A stretch of DNA of 64,000 bases from Prinia subflava (GCF_021018805.1 NW_026960612.1:2604001-2668000); one strand, 5' to 3'; positions 25,601 to 39,528 are shown, counted from the stretch's first letter. The notes: generated from the sequence alone by a model not told the origin. Program-made: numbers and translations.

Positions 25601-28600
25601 CAATTCAGTTCAAGCAATGGGGCAGAAAATTACATGTTGATGCAAACTTTATTCACAAGGGTTTAATAATTTTTTTCCAAGTATTTAGTTCTATTTTATC
25701 TGAAAATTTGGTTTCTGAAACCCAAGTGACAGCTCTGAGCAGCAGTATTTGATCAAAAATTGTCATCCCCTGGCTTTACTCACTGTAAACACTTTTTGCT
25801 TTCAGAAAAAAGAATGGTTTGCTACCCATACCAAAGCTCAGTGGCGTCAGTATTTTTAGTTTCCTCATTTTCCTCATTTTAGCTTCACCTTCTGGCTGAA
25901 TAATTTGGTCAAGGTATAAGTAAACAAACATGATAATCCAGTGGAAAATGAAAAGGAATGGTATCTCTAAATACTGTTACATCCACAGCAATAAATGAAT
26001 AAATAAAACTAATGTAATAAACTATACAGGTAACAGACTGAACACACATTTAAGTTGATCCTGTGAACAACAGTGAGCAAGAGTAAAGAAAGGGATGCAT
26101 CTCATCTCCAGCATCTGTTCATGTGACAACAAGCTTTATGTTCCAGAATCCCATCATCACTGGTAACACATGAAATGGTACAAATGAAGAACTGCATATG
26201 GCAGTTAAAGTAATACAATTTCTGAACCTTGTTTCACTATGGAAATTCCAGAAATTCTACATGAAAGGCTTCCTCCTAGGGACTGATAAGAATATATGCT
26301 TTTTCTAATGATGTGCTTATCACAAGAAGAACTGACAGGAAACACTTAAGGAAAGGACAAAATTTTCCTAGGTGCCAAAATATTTTATGGTAGTCTCCTT
26401 ATGTAGGTTACTAATTTGTTCCAATGCATAATTGAGGCTTATTGCCAGTGACAAATGCTGTGCATAGGACTTCACCTCTCAGGCACAGACCCTTGTTCAT
26501 CCGCCCTTTACAAGATGGGAGAACTCTTCAATGCTCAGTATTTTCTTTAGTTTCTGGTGCTAACATGATAATTTTGGATAAAATGATCAGATAAATGCTT
26601 AAATTTTTCCTCAGAGGGGATCTTCTGTGGCCCTTGAATCATCTGAGAACTCTTTCACAACTTTTCCATCTTTGCAATAATACTGTCAATACACAATATT
26701 TTTTTTCAATATCCAAACCCATTTTTTCACTTTATTCCATGTTTGTCTCTTTGGACATTGACTTGAGCATCTTCTGTGGAAGGAAAAACCTGTAACAACA
26801 TATATAACAAAAACAGCTATATAACAACAGCAACTGATGCACTGGCACATCCTCCAAAAAAGCTGTTTGAAATCAGAGGACCTCCAAGCATACCAGATGT
26901 GCCATTAAACATGGGCTGTGTGTGCTTGATTTCTCTACAAGGCACTTCACCAAAGATTAAAAACAATCAAGAAAAGCTGGGATTTCCTCCTTCTTGCTAT
27001 AAAAAACAAATACCAAAGAACTCAGAGGCCGAGAGGCACAAGACTAACTGCAAAATGATTAAACTATGCACAAATGTTTCACTGGAGGTAATTCTCATTC
27101 CATGGGAAGAAATATGAAAGCAGACAAACTTAGGATGGCTACAACTAAAAACACCACCTGAGACCTTAACCACTGCCTCATCAGAACTAAGCACCACAGC
27201 CTAGAAGAGCTCCAAACAAAGTGCAGCTCAGCACCTGTTTAACACATGTTCTACATATCTTTCTTGGGATAAGATGGCTGAAGAATCAAAGGAAATGCTT
27301 TGCAAACAACTCACTAGACAATTTTGAGGTGAAATTTTAATTGCACAAAAATAAAGGCCTTTGGCATTATCATTACAAAACCAAGCTTATCTTTGTCCTC
27401 TTGCCTTGTTTGAATTGCTCTGGATTGTGCAAGTGAACAAATCACCCAGTTGTGCAAGCTCCAGAAAGGTGATATTTATTCAGCAAATAAGTTTGAGAAA
27501 CTGAACTTCTAAAACATCAGATGCATGAATGTAATTGTTTGTGTAATTATTCTAGGCTGTAATTTAAGTACCATCCCTCCAAATACAACTGTGTAAAAAG
27601 AGTAATTCTGCATCATGTGCACAGATTCAAAAGGTATTCTTTTCTATAGCTATGGATATATTACCAATCCAATCTCATATTTCATGTTGGATGATCATAA
27701 AATGCTTTTAAATGAAAATTTAGGGGACAGAAGCCAAATGGCATTTCACACAGAAACTTCTAATCCAACTAGTGATCTTTACATACACATCTCAATCACA
27801 CCAAGAAAAATCATCTAACCAAAGAGTGCATGTATCACCAGCCAGCCAAACAAACCAACATAAAAGAATTGATTTTGACCATGCATTTATTTTTATTTAC
27901 CTTTCTGTGGCTCAAAGCATTTTTGGCAGTAATCCCCATACTGTGCCATTTCATTGTTTCTCCATTAAAATTGCCTTTCAAAAGTTTACATGTGTGCCTG
28001 CATCCATCCATACAGCACAGCTACATATTCTGGATAATCCAGATGAATAATCCAGCAAGTATCACAAAACCCTATAGTTTTTAATTGCAGGAGGACTTTG
28101 AGAACAACTACCCGCACCTTCCTCTGAATCAGCACTACAGAAATCTGTAAAGATCTTAGTCAATTCGAGAAACTTTTAGTGTATATGCAGCCAAATTCAT
28201 CCTTTGGATACCTCAGAACCAATGCATCTCTGAAGGCAAATGAAAGAACGACACAATTCTGAGATCTTCAACAGTGATAAAGCTTACCAATGGCATTGCG
28301 TCAAGTTTGATAGCAATGAAACCTGCCTCTGGTCTTGCTCCTTCTCAGTCAAGAAAATGGACATACTAAAGCAGTTGCCAAAACAAAGCCAAGACCAGTG
28401 TTCAACTGCTGCTCTGCTTTGCTTACTGCTATTAATTACGCACAAATTCCTTGAACTTTCGAGGGGTTATGGATACCCTGATGTCCCAGTTTCATTTTGC
28501 TGGCACTCACTAAACTTTCAAAGGACTTGCCTGCCTCAGACGGTCTCTTCCTCTTCTGATTTGAAGTTATGACTATTACTACAGCAACATGGCAACAAAC

Positions 28601-29007
28601 AGGAAGCCCCAAGGCAAGTAGTGCAGCTTAACCCAGAGCGCGAAGAGGATTATATATGGTAATGTTTATTTGTGCAGCACAACTTCATGTGTGACCAAAG
28701 GGCAGGAGCGCATTCCCCAACCACACAGTGTGGCTACCTGCAACCTGTGGAAGCCATAATCATGACAATACTTCTCTGGGAATGCCTGAAGGGAAGATGG
28801 TGCCAAGCTCATACCATGCTGTCTTCCTCCCACAGCTGGCAAGAGGGTCACAGTCTCTGCAATTCATCTTGCATAACTGAGGACTGAATTCAGCCCTCAG
28901 TTTTTTAGATAGCAAACTGAGCTGAAAAACCATTCATTACACAAGGTAATTTGCCCCAATCACTTTCAAGCAGGTGTGTGTGTAGGCAGGTGTGAGGTGA
29001 AATCAGC
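22627..29007. other. Long intronic stretch without recognised features
   Basis: About 6.4 kb of AT-rich DNA. An AG/AC simple tract lies at 24829-24856 and a moderately GC-rich patch at about 25080-25250. No LTR, CR1, RNA gene or coding exon could be supported. Confidence 0.4.
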
Positions 29008-29617
29008 CATAGAATCACAGAATCAGTTAGGTTGGAAAAAACCTCTGGGATCATGAAGTCCAACCTTTGAACACCACCATGTCAACTAGACCATGGGATG
29101 AAGGACCTCCTGTCCTGTCACTTGTTGCCTGGGAGAAGAGGCCAACCCCCATGAGGCTGTACCCTCCGTTCAGGTAATTGTGCAACAGAATGAGAAGATC
29201 CCCCTGAGCCTCCTTTTCTCCAGGCTAAATAATCTCATCTCCCTCAGCTGCTCCTCATAGGATTTTACTCCCCAGACCCTTCATCAGCTCCATTGTCTTT
29301 CTCTGGATTAACTCTAGCACCTTAATACCTTTCTTGTAGTGAGGGGTCCAGAACTGGACACAGTACTTGAGGACCTCATCACTGTCCTGGTCCCACTGGC
29401 CACACTATTGCTGATACAAGCCAGGATGCCATTTGCCTTCTTGGCCACTGGGCACACGCTGCCTCATGTTCATCTGGCTGTTGACCAGGATCTCCAGGTC
29501 ATTTTCCACAGGGCCACTTTCCAACCTCTCTCCCCCTCAGCCTGTAGCACTGCCCAGGGTTGCTGTGGATGAAATCTAGGACCCAGAACTTGGGTCTTGT
29601 TGAAGCTCAGTCAACAC
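29008..29617 (-). repeat. CR1 LINE fragment, minus strand
   Basis: It opens CATAGAATCACAGAATCA followed by GGTTGGAAAAAACCTC, the reverse complement of the CR1 3' terminus. It then continues through the CCTTTTCTCCAGGCTAAA segment and into the reverse-transcriptase-proximal region (GGTCCAGAACTGGACACAG, GCCAGGATGCCATTTGCC). About 610 bases are kept. It is 5'-truncated and non-coding. Confidence 0.9.
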
Positions 29618-32363
29618 ATCTCTCAAAACCAAGGGTGCAATTAAGGGGAAATTCCCAAATGGCTCAGCCCACAGCGTTGCACAAGAAATGCAATGGAAAA
29701 AGAGCACTGTATTTCTTCTCCAATTGTTTCCTGTTTACATAGCCCAGCACTGAATAGACCCCATAAAGACAAACCCTATAATTGCTGAGAATGACCTTTC
29801 TTTGCAGACCTGATTAACCTGGGGAGCTCTCATGCTCCATGAGAGCATGCTTCATAGGCTGTTCACTTCTCTTTCTAATTGTATCCATCCTGGACTGAAA
29901 GGAAGAGGTTAAAAAATACATAGCCCTTTTCTCCCAACCATTAAGCAAATTTAGGTTTAGCCACCTTTACACTTTGGAGCCATAAGGAGTCATCCAAAAA
30001 GATTAGACAGAATACAGAAAATTCCTTTTGGCCTTACAGGAAATGACAGCCTGAAGTTCTTTGCAAATAAGCTAATTTTTTTAGCCTCTGAGATGCTGAC
30101 CAGGCTTTGGTGATTTTCTTTTTCCCCTGGACGCATTCTCCAGTCTTCCTGCTTATTTCCCTGCTATTTTAACTGCCTAAACTACACTGAATTGAACTAA
30201 ATCTGATATAGAATTATGTAATCATTCTAACAACTGAAAAGTACAGGGCTAGCTGATTAATTCATTATGATCTTCAACAATGACTTCAAAATTTGCCTTC
30301 TGTGAAGACTGTGACTGAGCCTAAAAACATTGCAAACCTGTGATTTTTTCTCTCCCCACATAGACAGTGAAGTGCAGAGAAGAACAGATAGATCTTGGCA
30401 CAGTTCTGCAAGCATGGGAATGGGAAAAGAGCATGCAGTGTCTACATGAGTTTGCAGTTTGGGCTGTCCATTATTCTTCTACTGTAGCAAGGAACAGTAT
30501 AATACCTCTAATAGGTAGTAAGGAACAGCATTACTGTCATTCTGTATTGGACAGTCTAGTCTCGTCACACCAACCTGTGCAGCACCTTTTCTTACTGAAG
30601 CATAGCTTATGTAGATGTTAAGATATTATCACCTTCTGAAAGTTCACCATTTAAACACAGAGTCTGTCTCCATAGTTAACTCCAATGTGAAGTCCCGTGC
30701 AGAGCATCCAGATTCCCACACATCACACGTTGAAGTTTCAATGCTCTCAGGAATTTGGCTACCCCATTTTGCCTTATTTGATCTGTTGGAAAATTGGCAA
30801 AACTCTACTGTGCCTGCATTTGGTCTATGTCTGTTGTATAGTAGGATAGTTATTAAGGTCCCACCTATGGAGAGCAAAAAGAAGAAACACTAAATAAGAG
30901 AAGAGAGTCTTGGTGTCTCAAGCAAAATTATAACTGAACAGCAATTGTTTTAGAGATTAGCTGTTAGTAGAAAAAAATATCACTCTAGAGAATAACCTAA
31001 AGACAGCAGTGATCTTTCTCTAGAGAGCTTTTTCTGCAAGGTAAAAACATTACATCGCAATAAAACCTGTGCTTTTTTTGCTTACATCTTTGTGCTTTTT
31101 GATTCTGGACATCTGTACTTGATACTTTACTTCCTACCTACTTGACTTAAAACTTGGTTCTGACTTATAATTTATAATGCTGAAAACTCTGCTAATATAT
31201 TCCAGACCACATTGCTAAAATGACAGAAGTCTGAGAATTAGGTCTTCTAAATTAACCTCTTATCAGACTTAGGAATGTTACCCAAATAATACCAGAAATG
31301 TACTGTACACAGCTGAAGAAGTCACTGAACAGAATTATATACAAAAGAACAATAACAGCATTGTTCTATATTGCACTTGGAAAAAGTAACCCTAAAAGGT
31401 TTTAAAACTTCTCTGAATTCAATGAAATGAACTTATATGAACTTAAAAATGTACAGCATGTTGGAATTTTAGACCTAGTTCACATTCACTATAGGAAATT
31501 AATAACAATCTAAATCAAAGATCTTCAATCCCCTTATACAGTTGAAACCTGGGCCTGAATCTTTCACTTTTTGCATGCAGATTGACTGCATCTTCACCCT
31601 GAGGTGAACTGGAAGCAGCTCCCAGAGTGAGAGAAAGGGTACCATCTCATGCAGGACCACAATTCAGGTGGGTACCAAGTAAAATGCAATGATGCAAAAC
31701 ACAAGAGTACACACCATGAATAGTGAAATGGAAACGAGGGTTATCCCCACGTATCAGTAACTGCAGGTGCAATAAGTCTTTACAAAACAATGCTCATTGC
31801 ATTTTCTTTTTGAGCAGTGCCATAAAATTAGGACACTGCATGATGCTACTCAAGGATGCCACTATTTTCTACTCAGGGATGATAAAACAATGTCTGACAT
31901 TAGTGTGACTGCAGCCTACTGGATAACACACTAACCTTTGGTGAGGAGTCAAAATATAGTTATTTGTCTAACCTGGGTTAGAAATAGGATTACCATTTAA
32001 ATGCATTTCAGTGTCTACTGGGATAAGTTATTTCACTAAACAGTTACCTAATGACACAACAGACTGCTCTCTCTACAAAGCCCTTGACACATTACACAAG
32101 TGTTTATTGCTTCTGCTTACAAGCCAAAGATCAAAAGATATCTTGAACAGATCATAACATGAAAAAGCAAGAGGCAAGCCATGAAAGTCTTACAGACAAA
32201 GCACTGACACCAACAACCGAAGACTACAGCTTTGGTTAGATAGGTTTCTTCATACATGCTTAATCACTGAATTTAACCAGTGAAAGTGCTGTGTAGCCCT
32301 TTATGAACTAATAAGCAGCCAGGAAGAATTTAGACAAATACTAATTATGGTGTATTTATAGAA
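29618..32363. other. Intronic sequence, nothing recognised
   Basis: Host-like AT-rich DNA between two CR1 copies. No gene or repeat could be named. Confidence 0.35.
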
Positions 32364-32845
32364 AAGCATAGAATCACAGCATGGTTTATGTTGGAAGAGA
32401 CCTGAAAGATCATCTATTTCTAACCCCCTTGTTGTGGGCAGGGACATGTTCCACTAGACTGGGTTACTCAAAGCCCCCTCCAACCTGGCCTTGAACACTT
32501 CCAGGAATGGAGCATCCACAGCTTCTCTGGGCAACCTGTTCCACTGCCTCATCACTCCCACAGTAAAGAATTTCTTCCTTATATCCCATCTAAATCTACA
32601 CTCAGTTTAAAGCCATTACCCCTTGACCTATCACTATATGACTTTGTAAACTGTCCCTCTCGAGCTCTCTCATAGCCCCCTTTGGATACTGGAAAGCTTC
32701 TCTAAGGTCTCCCCAGAACCTCCTCTTCTCCAGGATGAAAAAATCAAACTCTCTCAACTTGTTTTCACAGGAGAAGTGTTCCAGTCCTCTGATCATCTTC
32801 ATGGCCTCATTTGGACTCACTCCAATAGGTCCATGTCATGTGCCC
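32364..32845 (-). repeat. CR1 LINE fragment, minus strand
   Basis: It begins CATAGAATCACAGCATGG with TGTTGGAAGAGACCTGAAAG, then TTCCACTAGACTGGGTTACTC and CTCTTCTCCAGGATGAAAAAA. This is another CR1 subfamily 3' region in minus sense. It ends in decayed sequence around 32845. Confidence 0.88.
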
Positions 32846-35100
32846 CAATCAGCACTCCCACTTGGTAATTTGTCATAATTAAACAAAATTTGTCATGTGC
32901 AAGTACCTGCAATATGACTGCAATACATCCGTATCAACATCCTCACTGCTTAAGACTCAAGCAGATTTAAACAAACACTGAGATAGATACTCATAAACCA
33001 GTCAAATAAATAAATTCCAGGATTTGCATACATTACCTCAAGTTATTAAACAATGAAGGCTGATCCAAAGAAGGTCAGCAGACATGTAGTGCCAACATAC
33101 ACTAAAGAAAACAAGAGACAGAAAAGCTTGACAAAATATTTAGGAAAGTCACATAGGATTAATCTCTGTATGAGAAACAAGTATTTATATGGCCTCGAGG
33201 CTCTGCTCTTTTTGAGTCAGCATTCTTTTACAGTTCCTCATGGTATAGAAAAAACTTGTCCTATGGCATTAGTGGGAGCTTCGCCTGGGTTTGTTTCCTG
33301 AAACACAACAGCAAAAATGTAGCAGCCAAAGGTAAAGACTTACAAACTGCTTCTGTACTTTTCTGATATCAGACACAAAAGATGCCCCCTGTAAAATGAA
33401 AAGTACTCTTATTGTGTGTCTACAGTTATACAATTCTGAGTAAATCAGAAAACCATCAATAGTCCTTAAGAAACTTTGATTCTATTTTTTTTAAAATAAG
33501 GTGTACATGTAATGTGCATTTAGTTTAAAATCTGACTTAAAAGATCAAAACACCTGAATCCTGGAGTACCACCAAATCCTACCTAGATTACTTTTAAATC
33601 ATGGCAAATAAGGATAGAAATTGCCAGCGGGTAGAAGGCAGATTAAATGCTAATGTAGTCTAGAAACCTTGAAACTTAAAACTGAATTAGTAGAGAAGCA
33701 CTTTTAAGCCTAAAGAAAATATGTTCAACTAACACAGAAAAAAGTGGTGGTTAATACTTATTCTGTTGTGCTGTAGACAGCAGGATGTTTCTCCCAGGGA
33801 ATCTGAAGAGGGCTGAAAGCATCTTGTGCTGGGCTTCACTTCAGTGAACAAGGTTGCATGGTCTGTTGGGCAGCTTTTTAGACCTCTTTGCCTGGTACAA
33901 TACTTTATGCCTCATTTGAACCAAACTAAATCTTTTTCTTTCTCTCTTAATCAGCCTTCCACCCAATGCCTCTGCCTGGAAGACACATACAGGCACCATT
34001 TTTAAAATCAGCCAGTGATGCTGCTTACAATGACAGCATCAGGCTCCTTTCTGCAGATAGCTTTAAATTTCAGTCCAAATGCAGATATGAAATCTATTGT
34101 TGGTTAACAGCAGCAGAAAGAAATTCATCCAAATATCTGAGACATATAGGTACTCTTTCAGAGAGCTGCCAAATCTGAAGCTTTAAAAAGTATCCACATA
34201 CAACCTAGGCCAATAAGTAGTACTGGATTAAACAAGAATGCTACAGGTCTGTTAAAATCATTAAAATTAACAACTTGGACTTAATAACCTCTGCATTAAG
34301 ATGTCTCAACATGCTTGTAAAATAAGCTGCTGGAAAATCTGATCTAACTATCTATATAACTAATATATGGATATTTCCTTGACTGTCTGCAGCCTAAAGC
34401 ACCTTCCAGAGGTACAAACCTCTTTCTTTATCTTAGAGAAAAAGCCAAGTGGCCAACTTTGGACTGGGAAAGGCATATGGCAGAAAGCTGAAGGGTCAGC
34501 AGTTTGGAGGCCAACCAGGGTGGGAGCAGGCTTAAGAGTTTACAGCCTACTGGGAACTCTGGTAAGGCAATAAAGCCTTCTCCTGAACTCTCTAAAAGAG
34601 AGGATTTGAAAGCTGAGTGGAAAAGTCCCGGTTTCCATTTTAAACTCTGTGCTGAAGCAGCTTTTCATCCCAGAAGTTCATCATCCAGCTGCACAAAGGA
34701 ACATAAAACATTACTGGGAGCAGGTGCTGCAGTTTGGAGGTGGAGAAGAGTTCATCTGTTCCAGCACCACTGCTCACCATGTCCTGTGATAGTGTGTCAT
34801 GCTGAAGAAAAAGCTTACTGCTCACCTTAGACAATAGAAATGAAGAAATATTTCAGTAGAGCAGACCTCACCAGAATACACACTACCATGAACTGATAAA
34901 GATAAGGCATCTTTCTTAAAGCTCTCATATTATTGTCTATTCTGGAACTGGCTCCTGTTCACTTGGGCAAAATAAATCTAAATGTATGACTTACAAATAG
35001 ATCATGCCAGATGCTCTTTGCCAGTAAGTATAACACAAATTCAGAGGAAGCTGGGATAGAGAAGATGGGCTAATTTAATGTAAAACAAAAGCTCTGCTCA
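32846..35100. other. Intronic sequence, nothing recognised
   Basis: AT-rich, with no repeat or gene signature I can name. Confidence 0.35.
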
Positions 35101-35109
35101 TAATTTAGT

Positions 35110-35430
35110 ATTCACTGTATGGGATCAAGGTGCCGGGCACTGCTTTTGAGACAGTAAAAACAAGTGGCTTTCAGAAGGATTTGGACAATTTTCTTCCGTT
35201 TTTCAAAAACTACTTCTGCTTTATTGCCCCACACAATGATATCATCAATGTACTGCAAGTGTTCCAAAGCTTATTCCCACTCTAGTGTAGTCTGGGTAAG
35301 TCCATGGCAGATGGTAGGGCTGTATTTCTACCACTGAGGCAGGGGATTTCAGATGTACTGCATGCCCCTCCAAGTGAAAGCAGACTGTAGCCTGCATTCT
35401 GCTGTCAAAGGGATTGAAAAAATGCATTAA
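35110..35430 (-). pseudogene. pol: Retroviral reverse transcriptase remnant (ERVL-like)
   Basis: On the minus strand the frame reads LQYIDDIIVWGN, the YXDD polymerase active-site motif (YIDD at 35252-35241), followed by a Lys-rich helix of the palm/thumb junction. Upstream, decayed frames give an SPTICHG-type stretch that precedes the active site in class III (ERVL) and related avian ERVs. Only about 100 codons in mixed frames remain, with stops. No LTR adjoins. It is an isolated pol fragment and the class assignment is tentative. Confidence 0.7.
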
Positions 35431-36614
35431 CAAGTGTACAAAAGTATGTGTACAAGCACACGTTGTCCTGCTATTGTCTGAGTATATACTTGGTCCATTA
35501 TGTATTCAGAAACAATGACAAAAATGTAAATCCTAAAGTGAGTAAAGTTGGGCACAAGTCCTTAGCATTGCCACTGAAATGCCTGGAGGGCTTTCAGAGC
35601 TTGATTCAAGAAGCTGACAGTCATTTCCGCTATGAAGAAACAGCTAACAGAAGACACCAGAGAAGCTGTATGTTTAACTTCCTCCAGCACTTACAAAAGT
35701 CACAATCAAAAATGCCAAGATTTTTCGGAAGTTTCTGTTTGCAAATGCTAAACATCACTGATCTCACTGAATCTGGAATATTGAAACCTGCAATAAGAAA
35801 TCCTATAAATATTGTTTAACTTGAGAAAAACAATCATGCCTAAGAAGAATCAAAAAGGCAGCCCTTTCCAGGCCAAAGTTCCTCAAAGTGTCCAGGCACT
35901 CAGAAGCCTGGCTCTGTTCAGCTGCTGATGTGCAGAACCAGCACAGAAAGGCTGTAGTTTCCACACAGGGAGGGTTTTGAAGGCACCATGGAAGCTGGAT
36001 TCCACTTGGTGATGTTGGGGAGTGCTGTCTGTGCACCTAGATTGACACAAAAGTGATGAGCAGGAAGGAGAAGGCAGAGAGGCAAATAGCATGTTTTGTT
36101 TACAGCAATGCTATTGCAAGGTGATGCTGTGTGGTATGATCTCATGGGAATGCATATATAATGCTCTTTGAACCATGAGGAAGAAGCTGCTAATTAGTTC
36201 CCTGGTAATTGGCCATGCATTGTCCTTGCATGAGGACTACTGTGAATACACTGGACATCATCTGATTAAAACAAGAGAAAGGAGCATCATGTGATGGCAA
36301 CTGAATGAGATGGGCTTCAAACTAGACCTAAACAAGATGGACAAGAAAAAGAAATGGTGGCTTATTTAGAAGCCATTGAGAAGACAAGGTAGTTGCAATC
36401 ATCTGTACTACTCATCCAAAAAGTTTAGAAGCCTGGGATTTAAAGGAAAAGAACTTGAAGACATAATGTCCTTGCATACAAACCCAGACCCTCAAATATT
36501 TTAGGACCATCATTAAGTATCACTGGTATTTGAAAAGACATGTCAGAAATGAGCTGTACCTCCAGAAGTATATGAACATTGCATATAAGAACAGGCACTC
36601 TTTGACGTGGCAAG
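35431..36614. other. Intronic sequence, nothing recognised
   Basis: Host-like DNA between the pol remnant and the following LTR. It could hide more decayed ERV sequence, but I cannot support a call. Confidence 0.3.
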
Positions 36615-37979
36615 AGACGTAGTTGCAGAAAGAAGTCAATTTTTTTAGGAAGAAGTGAGTAAGCTAATCAGTGATCAGCTTTTCTGCTGGCACTTAGTCA
36701 CTCAGAAGTTTAGACGCCTCTGAGGACACAAAGAGTTAAAAGCAGGACTCTAGGGGGGTTCAGCCTCTTTTAGATTCTGGTTTAAGCAGAGAGACGTCTC
36801 AGGCCTCTTTCCCCTGCCCAACCACGAGGCTGGGTGGGAGAGGGGAAACACGTAGTCAGGCTCAAGTAAGCTGGAGCCCCGGGGGGGAGAAGAGAGTAAA
36901 CAGGACTCTAGAACTGAGCTGCTCCAGCCAGGATAGAGGAGTAGAAAACTGTAGAAGTGCCTTCTGTGTGTACTTACCCCCCCTTCTTTCCCTCTGGGAG
37001 AAGATGCCTAGCTACGTGGGAGTTGCCTAGCCTGGGAGTGCTTGAGTTTGCAGCCCTGCCCAGAGCTAGAAACTGTTAACTTTTGCTTAGCAGAAAGAAA
37101 CTTTTCTTAGACATTGATTCTCATGACTAGTAGTTTCAGAAGAGAGAGAGAAGCGGCCTGAGACCGAGATGACAAAAAGAGATGAAAAAAAAAAAAAAAA
37201 CCCAGATAGGCAGAGATTAAAAAAGAGTAGCTTTTGAGCTAGACTTTTCTTGCATAATGTTAGCCATAGACTAAACTTAAGTCTCTTTTAAACATAAACT
37301 GCATTTTAGGTAAATACAGCTGCCCCTGCTTATGCTACAGTAACTAGCACTTAAAAAGTAGAGCGAGCAGAGAAGAGAAAGAGAGAGTGTAGTAGCGCCC
37401 TCTGCCCTCAGGGGAGACCTGCTCTCAGAACCTCGGCCCCTGAGTAAAAAAGAAGAGAGCTCAGCATGCAAGTATCTTTAAAAGAGCCCTGTATGCAGCT
37501 TTAGCCTATAGACAGCAGTGAGAGCGCTAGACATAAGAAAAAGAGAGTGTCACCCTAGCAGACTTCTCCAAGCAGTGCCAGAGGTGACATAGAAACACAT
37601 AAAGAGTAGACCCGTGTTTTCTGAAGAACAGTCTGTAGTGTGAGAGAGACTCCTCTCTCCCTTGCTGAAGATTAGTTTTTTTTGAGTGGTAATCGTTTGA
37701 TTTAAAACCCAAAGGTTTGGTCTGTGAAGAGTAATGTGTAGGGGGTAGAAAATGAGAGAAGAAAAGAAATGTTCTGAGAAGTTTTTATTTCTGTCTCTGT
37801 GTGTGTTTAAGAGTTTTCTGTCTCTGTTCTTATGTAATGTAATAAAGTTTTGGTGTTTTTTTTGTTTTCAAGATTTAAACCTGCTCTGCTCTGTTCCTGA
37901 TCACATCCCACAGTAATTGTTAAAGAAAAAACATATATTCATAAGTGCATTAACATCTAGCCAGTGCTAACCCATGACA
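36615..37979 (+). repeat. 1.37 kb solo LTR, plus sense (inverted mate of 5.9 kb copy)
   Basis: This is the reverse-complement counterpart of 5939-7307. Both share GATCAGCTTTTCTGCTGGCA, the CTCTGAGGACACAAAGAG block, the purine-rich middle and the terminal CAGTGCTAACCCATGACA. AATAAAG at 37841-37847 shows plus sense. An A-run lies at about 37184-37200. The 5' TG has decayed and the flanks show no clear duplication, so this copy looks older or more mutated than the other. Confidence 0.88.
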
Positions 37980-38178
37980 GACATGGACACTTAATGGCTC
38001 TGGGTGAGAGATCAAAGTGGGAAGGCACGCTTGGCTGTGAGGATGCAGGGCTGCTGCAGCACAGCTAGTGAGGAGCAGCCAGATGAAGCCCTTCTGGGAG
38101 CAACCTACAACCAGGGCAGGTGGTTATGTTAGAAATGAGACACTTGACACGGCCAATATATCAAGCAGCAATTCAATT

Positions 38179-39528
38179 TGTAATATATGATGTAATTCGT
38201 GTTCATGCAATATATGTTCATGTAATATGATGTATCAATGGTATGAATTCAGCCACGTTTTAGGAAGAATACGGTAGCAGTCACTCAGGTTTAGAAATAA
38301 AGTGAAATGTTTAAGAATTGTGAACGCCCTTGCCTGAAACTTGGGCAAAGACCATGATTTACAACAGAAAGGAAGGTGACTACGAGAAGAGATAAGCCCA
38401 CTCCAGAGATGGACTCGACAACGACCGACAATTATCACTTAATATAGATCTAGACTTCATCATCCGGGGTGTGCATCCCAATATGAGATTCCCTGAAATC
38501 GAATCAAGTATTCATCTCTTCTCGGAAATCCAATCAACCGTCCGTCCGGCAGTGAGGACAGAATTTCATGAATATAGAAAAGGAGTTGAAAAAGACAAAG
38601 AAATATGAAGCAATGTCCCGTCCAACCAAAAACTGTGTATAAACTGACCCTGATGGGACTGAAATTGTGAACAGGGGAGCTCTGGTGTGATAGAGGCTGA
38701 AGCTAGGTTCACCCAGTGCTGACCCCCAGCTCGACACTGACTTTGTTTGTGGCTTTTTAGTTTTTGCAAATTTTGTTTCCAAATTTTATTTTGTAAATTA
38801 TTAATAAAATTCTTTTTTATTAATTTGATTGGTGTCTTGGTTTGAAAGACAGGTATCTGCTAGGAAGGGGGCAGGACCTCCCTAGAGATGGAGAATTCAA
38901 ATCCCCTCCCTCCAAATTATTCTAATTTAGAAAATTAAAGGGGCTTTCAGGCAAAGGTAACAGTTCTTTACTAGTATATATGACAAAACAACAAACAAAC
39001 AACAACTACAGCATTAATAATAAACAAAACCAGGAACCTCGTGGGCTTTCTTTCACAAAAGCCCAGGGCAGTTTGATCTTGGTGTCCCTGCAGGACTCCA
39101 AGAGGCCAAGCTGGAAGGGTGGAAAGTCCCGGTCTGGTGGATGAGATTAGGAGCTCTGCGCTGGCAGCTGGAGCGGCAGGGGTGTCCCGGCAGAGCTGGG
39201 CAGTGCAGGGCTACAGAGTAGCAGGAAAGCCTCAAAGCTCCGAAGAAGCAGCGGTGGTGGGGGGAGGGCCGGAGAAAGGGAGCTCAGGATTCCTGGGTAC
39301 AAGAGCAGATGACGGTAGATTTCCCAGGACGAGGCAGAGTGATGGCTGTGAACTCTTCCTGCAGCAGCGAGCAGCAGCTTGACTGTCCTCCTCGATGCCG
39401 AAAAGCAAGAGTGAGCAACTTCCCCCCCCCCCCCCCCCCGAAGGTTTCTTAGCAACTTATGGGAAAAAATTCTGTAAGTGAAAAAGAGGCAAATCTAACC
39501 CCCAACAATTGGCTACGCATTTATAACA
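38179..39528 (+). repeat. 5' LTR of the class I provirus, split by a nested LTR
   Basis: The LTR runs 38179-38832 and, after the nested element and its duplicated ATTGG, resumes at 39513-39528. About 670 bases remain when the insert is removed. A TATA-like GTATAAA lies at about 38636 and AATAAA at 38803-38808. Compared with the 3' LTR it has about 37 extra bases near 38532-38568 and lacks about 16 bases present near 46705, with scattered substitutions. Confidence 0.9.
38833..39507 (-). repeat. Nested solo LTR inside the 5' LTR, minus sense
   Basis: The 675-bp element starts TGTCTTGG and ends CCCCCAACA. It is flanked by perfect 5-bp duplications ATTGG (38828-38832 and 39508-39512). Removing it reconnects GATTGG to CTACGCATTTATAACA exactly as in the 3' LTR at 47291-47312. 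Sense is minus: its first bases are the reverse complement of the end of the LTR at 17169-17889. It contains an 18-base C-run (39422-39439). It arrived after the provirus. Confidence 0.95.

Noticed and set aside
35803..36145. Overlapping minus-strand frames of 69-77 codons
   Set aside because: No domain, splice context or composition signal; typical chance frames.
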